From contig CAZWVH010000005.1 in assembly GCA_964636945.1 (NCBI GenBank), positions 1-64,000 on the forward strand: a stretch of 64,000 bases of DNA, in the 5' to 3' direction. This document shows positions 60,638 through 64,000 of the stretch, piece after piece. The DNA comes from CAZADA01 sp964636945. Lineage in GTDB: Bacteria; Pseudomonadota; Alphaproteobacteria; Caulobacterales; Maricaulaceae. Each line of letters starts with the position of its first letter. Positions within the stretch are counted from its first letter, which is position 1. The translations under genes and the position numbers were made by a program. The notes beneath the pieces were generated by a model. It made no database searches and had not been told where the DNA came from. It worked only from the letters and a program-made list of their open reading frames with translations.

Positions 60638-62239
60638 ATGATCACGTCGCTTTCCGAATGGACAGCCGTCGCCGTGCATGCCGACCAGGTGGTCCGCAAT
60701 CCCCGCCATGATTTTTTTGCCGACGAACCCAATCGACTGAAGCATTTTAGCGGCCAAGCGGCGGGCGTATTTGTGGACGCCTCCAAACAACGTCTTGGTC
60801 AGGAAGGCCTAGACGCCTTGCACGCCGTTCTCAGGGCGCGCGGCTTTGAATCCCGTCGTCACGATCTGCTCGACGGCGATATCGTCAATCCAACAGAGCA
60901 TCGTCCTGCGCTGCACACCGCTGCGCGTGGCGGCGGGTTTAGCCATGACGCCATCGCTGGGGCCAAAGAGTTGCGCGATCAGGCGCGCACCTTTGCCAAT
61001 GCCGTGCGCAATGGTGAACGTACTGGCGCGTCCGGCAGGCCATTGCGCACCATCATCCATATCGGCATTGGCGGTTCCGACCTTGGCCCGCGCTTGTTGT
61101 GGGAAAGCCTGAAGCACCATCGCCAATTGGGCCTGGATGTGCGCTTCGCCGCCAATGTGGATTCTGCCGACATCAATGATGCATTGGAGGGCGCGGACCC
61201 GGACTCCACGTTGTTCATTGTGGCGTCGAAGTCATTCACAACGCAGGAAACGCGGCTCAATGCGGAAACAGCGCGCGCCTGGCTGCTGCAGCACATGGGC
61301 GAGGCGGCGGCCGGCCAGCACATCGCCGCGGTGACGGCCAAGCCTGACCGCGCCAAGGCCTTTGGTGTGGCCGAAGACGCAATTTTCCCATTCGATGAGG
61401 GTGTGGGCGGGCGCTATTCGCTTTGGTCTTCGGTGAGCCTGGCCATCGACATGGGCCTGAAAGAGGGCGTATTCGACAGTCTGCTGGTGGGTGCGGCGGC
61501 CATGGACACCCATTTTGCTGAAGCCGACTTGGCCCATAATCTGCCTGTCCTGTTGAGTTGTATGGATGTGTGGAACCGCAATGGGCTGCATGTGGCCAGC
61601 CGGGTGGTCGCGCCGTATTCAAAACGCTTGCGGTTATTACCGAGTTATCTCCAGCAATTGGAAATGGAATCCAATGGTAAGAGCGTGACGCTGGACGGCG
61701 AGCCGGCCGGCGCCACGTCGCCCGTCGTATGGGGCGCTGAAGGCACAAACGCCCAGCACGCGTTTTTTCAACAATTGCATCAAGGCCCAGACGCGCTGCC
61801 TGTGGAGTTCATCGGTGTCTTAGACGATGGCGAAGCGCGTCCGGAACACTCCAAGGCGTTGATGGCCAATATGCTCGCCCAAGCTGAGGCATTGCTGAAA
61901 GGCCGGGATATGGATACCGCTGAACGCGAAGGCGAGGCGGAGGGGCTCAGCCCTGAGCGCGCCATGCGCATCGCTTTGCACCGGGTTTGCCCCGGCGGGC
62001 GGGGGTCGACCACGATTTTGCTGGAGGATCTATCGCCCGAAGGCGTTGGCGCGCTGATTGCGTTGTTTGAGCATAAGACCTTTGTCAACGCAGTCTTTTG
62101 GAACATCAACCCATTTGATCAATGGGGCGTGGAGCTGGGCAAAACACTGGCCAAGGATACGCTTGCCAGTCTCAATGGGGACATCGGTGATCGCCATGAT
62201 CCCTCAACTCGGGCGCTGTTGGAGCGCCTGCGCGGTTAA
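60638..62239 (+). CDS. pgi: glucose-6-phosphate isomerase
   Basis: A 533-residue enzyme interconverting glucose 6-phosphate and fructose 6-phosphate. Seen are IHIGIGGSDLGPRLLWE, VASKSFTTQETRLNAETARAW, the signature FDEGVGGRYSLWSSVSLAIDMGL with GGRYSLWS, and LEMESNGKSVTLDG, WGAEGTNAQHAFFQQLHQG. ATG 60638 has GGGGAG six bases upstream; the longer frame overlaps the terminator of the previous gene. It is alone in direction with hisS 67 bases downstream. Confidence 0.96.
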   Translation: MITSLSEWTAVAVHADQVVRNPRHDFFADEPNRLKHFSGQAAGVFVDASKQRLGQEGLDALHAVLRARGFESRRHDLLDGDIVNPTEHRPALHTAARGGGFSHDAIAGAKELRDQARTFANAVRNGERTGASGRPLRTIIHIGIGGSDLGPRLLWESLKHHRQLGLDVRFAANVDSADINDALEGADPDSTLFIVASKSFTTQETRLNAETARAWLLQHMGEAAAGQHIAAVTAKPDRAKAFGVAEDAIFPFDEGVGGRYSLWSSVSLAIDMGLKEGVFDSLLVGAAAMDTHFAEADLAHNLPVLLSCMDVWNRNGLHVASRVVAPYSKRLRLLPSYLQQLEMESNGKSVTLDGEPAGATSPVVWGAEGTNAQHAFFQQLHQGPDALPVEFIGVLDDGEARPEHSKALMANMLAQAEALLKGRDMDTAEREGEAEGLSPERAMRIALHRVCPGGRGSTTILLEDLSPEGVGALIALFEHKTFVNAVFWNINPFDQWGVELGKTLAKDTLASLNGDIGDRHDPSTRALLERLRG

Positions 62240-62306
62240 CAGCGTGTGGGGCCATTTGCGCTTTCCCGTTGCATCGGCCGGTCCAACGCGCTTGAACGAT
62301 AGAGCT

Positions 62307-63854
62307 ATGACAAACACTTCTACGCGGGATGACCAATCGGTCATCGCTGAGAACAGGCGAGCCAGCGGGTCAAAGAAATCCAAGAAACCGGCGCGGCCCA
62401 AGGCGCGGCGCGCGCGCGGCTTCGAGGACAAGCCCGCTGAGATCTTGCGCGCTGAGCGCGAACTCGTCGCCAAGGCGTGCGCGGTTTATGAGTCCCACGG
62501 CTTTCAGCCGCTTGAAACGCCGGCGCTGGAGTATGCCGACGCGCTGGGCAAGTTTTTGCCCGACGCCGACCGGCCCAATGAAGGCGTGTTTGCGTTTCAA
62601 GATGATGACGAGCAATGGCTCGCCATGCGCTATGATTTGACCGCGCCATTGGCTCGTCATGTGGCGGAAAACTTCGATCAGCTGGCCAAACCGTTCCGCC
62701 GTTATCAAGCAGGGCCGGTCTATCGCAACGAAAAGCCGGGACCCGGCAGGTTTCGCGAGTTTATCCAGTGTGACGCCGACACCGTGGGTGCGGCGGGCGC
62801 TGGCGCGGATGCGGAAATGATCGCGCTGGCCGTGAAGGTCATGCGCGCGGTGGGTCTGAAGGACGGCGAGTTCGTTGTTCGGGTCAATGATCGCCGGCTC
62901 TATGACGGCTTGTTTGAACATTTGGGCATCGCGCCAGAGCATCGCGTGCAGACCCTGAGATCACTGGACAAGCTTGACAAATTCCCGCCTGACGAGGTGG
63001 TCCAGCTGCTGACCACGGGGCGTAAGGACCCGTCGGGCGATTTCACGCCAGGCGTGGGGCTCAGCGAAGCGATTGCACAGGCCGCCGTTGAGGCCACCGC
63101 CTCTGCATCCCTTAATGACATGCCGGAAGCTGAATTCATCGAGCGCTTCGGTGATAATGCGCAAAGCTTGGCGGCGCGTGACCGATTGCTCGACATCGTC
63201 CAATTGCTGAGCGCCTTAGGGGTTAGTGGCAAACAGGTGGCGTTCGACACCTCCGTGGTGCGCGGGTTGGAGTACTACACCGGTCCCGTGTTCGAGGCCG
63301 AATTGCTCATTGAGGTGGAAAACGAAAAGGGCCAGCCTGTGCGCGTGGGGTCGGTCGGCGGGGGCGGGCGGTATGACGACCTGGTCGCGCGGTTCAAAGG
63401 TCAGACCGTACCGGCCACGGGCTTTTCCTTTGGCGTATCACGGTTCGCTGCTGCGCTGCGCCTGGCTGGACGGCTGGACGCCGCCCAAAATGACTCCAGT
63501 TTGGTGGTGATTTTATCAGTCGAAAACGACCAAATGGCGGACTATTTCACGCTGGCCGAGCAATTGCGGACCCAAACCAAACTTCCCGTCGAAGTGTTCC
63601 AGGGCGGCGGCAATATGGGCAAGCAACTCAAATACGCCGACAAGCGCGGCGCCCGCTTCGCCGTGATCATTGGCGAGGATGAACGCAAAGCCCGCCAAGT
63701 GACGGTGAAAGATTTGGCGCTCGGTGCGCGCCTTGCCGCTCAGATCACCTCCAATGAAGAATGGCGCCAAGACCAGCCCGCCCAAGACACCATAGCGCGC
63801 GGCCAGCTGGGCGCCTGGATCAAACGCGCCGTGCGCGCGCCGCTTCCGGAGTGA
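62307..63854 (+). CDS. hisS: histidyl-tRNA synthetase (alphaproteobacterial type)
   Basis: A 515-residue class-II synthetase. Motif 2 is YRNEKPGPGRFREFIQCDADTVG, the alphaproteobacterial form rather than the enterobacterial RYERPQKGR form. The histidine loop shows VVRGLEYYTGPVFEAEL, and GGGGRYDDLVARF is motif 3-like, followed by TGFSFGVSR. An anticodon-binding domain closes the protein. The first 35 residues are an extra tail rich in Lys/Arg (SKKSKKPARPKARRARGF). The start is ATG 62307, since the longer open frame overlaps pgi. It is followed by hisZ, as in many alphaproteobacteria. Alphaproteobacterial tRNA-His is unusual at position -1, and this synthetase branch is adapted to that. Confidence 0.94.
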   Translation: MTNTSTRDDQSVIAENRRASGSKKSKKPARPKARRARGFEDKPAEILRAERELVAKACAVYESHGFQPLETPALEYADALGKFLPDADRPNEGVFAFQDDDEQWLAMRYDLTAPLARHVAENFDQLAKPFRRYQAGPVYRNEKPGPGRFREFIQCDADTVGAAGAGADAEMIALAVKVMRAVGLKDGEFVVRVNDRRLYDGLFEHLGIAPEHRVQTLRSLDKLDKFPPDEVVQLLTTGRKDPSGDFTPGVGLSEAIAQAAVEATASASLNDMPEAEFIERFGDNAQSLAARDRLLDIVQLLSALGVSGKQVAFDTSVVRGLEYYTGPVFEAELLIEVENEKGQPVRVGSVGGGGRYDDLVARFKGQTVPATGFSFGVSRFAAALRLAGRLDAAQNDSSLVVILSVENDQMADYFTLAEQLRTQTKLPVEVFQGGGNMGKQLKYADKRGARFAVIIGEDERKARQVTVKDLALGARLAAQITSNEEWRQDQPAQDTIARGQLGAWIKRAVRAPLPE

Positions 63855-63861
63855 ACACGTT

Positions 63862-64000
63862 GTGGTTGTCGAACCCATGACCCCGCCCAAGGGCCTCAAG
63901 GACGAGCGTGACGCCCTGTCGCCCATTCGTGACGTTTTGGCAGTGCAGGGCGCTCAGCCCATCCAACCGCCGATCCTGCAACCATTGGCGCCCTATCTTG
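63862..64000 (+). CDS. hisZ: ATP phosphoribosyltransferase regulatory subunit (5' part)
   Basis: An open frame from GTG 63862 runs off the window end. It reads MVVEPMTPPKGLKDERDALS, then PIRDVLAVQGAQPIQPPILQPLAPYL, which fits the start of HisZ, the HisRS-like regulatory subunit of histidine synthesis, including the tell-tale P-P-x-L-Q-P. An ATG at 63877 is an alternative start. The previous gene being hisS supports the call, since hisS-hisZ-hisG is a known order. Only 46 residues are visible. Confidence 0.7.
   Translation, partial: MVVEPMTPPKGLKDERDALSPIRDVLAVQGAQPIQPPILQPLAPYL

Noticed and set aside
1..64000. tRNA genes, CRISPR arrays, insertion sequences, integrases
   Set aside because: I looked for tRNA arm signatures, short regularly spaced repeats and transposase or integrase proteins and found none.

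Overview
The window is a piece of a chromosome from an alphaproteobacterium of the Caulobacter/Hyphomonas/Maricaulis type. I infer this from a gcrA cell-cycle regulator with CtrA-like and DnaA-like sites in front of it, the gene order phoR-pstC-pstA-pstB-phoU-phoB without pstS, a long alphaproteobacterial-type dcd, an alpha-type HisRS followed by hisZ, several TonB-dependent receptors and a SapC protein. Base composition is moderately GC-rich and fairly even. I see no rRNA, tRNA, CRISPR array, insertion sequence or prophage, so most of it looks like ordinary chromosome with one accessory-looking stretch at about 44.5-50.5 kb.

Layout. 0-4.5 kb: a DUF1203 protein, a very large secreted Asp-box (BNR/sortilin-like) protein and a small PepSY membrane protein, all on the minus strand. 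4.7-11.6 kb: a lipid-transport-like block on the plus strand, MlaA lipoprotein, TonB-dependent receptor, HpnN/MMPL-type RND protein and MlaC/HpnM protein. 11.7-19.9 kb: bacterial alpha-2-macroglobulin with PBP1C, then ferrochelatase. 19.9-27.1 kb (minus): arabinose-5-phosphate isomerase and a complete tripartite RND efflux operon. 27.3-34.2 kb (plus): the phosphate regulon phoR-pstCAB-phoU-phoB, with a Pho box in front of pstC. 34.3-35.0 kb: gcrA and its control region. 35.0-38.1 kb: an ABC-2 permease, argD and hslO. 38.1-44.5 kb: TrkH, ApaG, dCTP deaminase, an XRE regulator/membrane protein pair with a visible operator, a FadL-type porin and a LysR regulator.

44.5-50.5 kb holds a hypothetical protein, a Vsr endonuclease with a C5 cytosine methyltransferase, a poorly supported small gene, a 38-residue membrane peptide gene with a strong ribosome binding site, a winged-helix/TPR regulator and an EF-G relative that lacks its whole GTPase half. 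50.5-57.4 kb: thiolase, a DM13 protein, a hotdog thioesterase, Zur facing a zinc-type TonB receptor across a palindrome, SapC and a MaoC-like protein. 57.6-64 kb: a DsbD/ScsB-like reductase with a Tat-exported redoxin, Pgi, HisRS and the start of HisZ.

The most unusual points are the MlaA-receptor-RND-MlaC block as a possible TonB-energised lipid or hopanoid route, the EF-G domain III-V protein, the unannotated 38-residue peptide, the probable Zur switch with a His/Glu-rich receptor, and the dense control region of gcrA. Gene starts were moved from the longest reading frame where a ribosome binding site or signal peptide argued for it.
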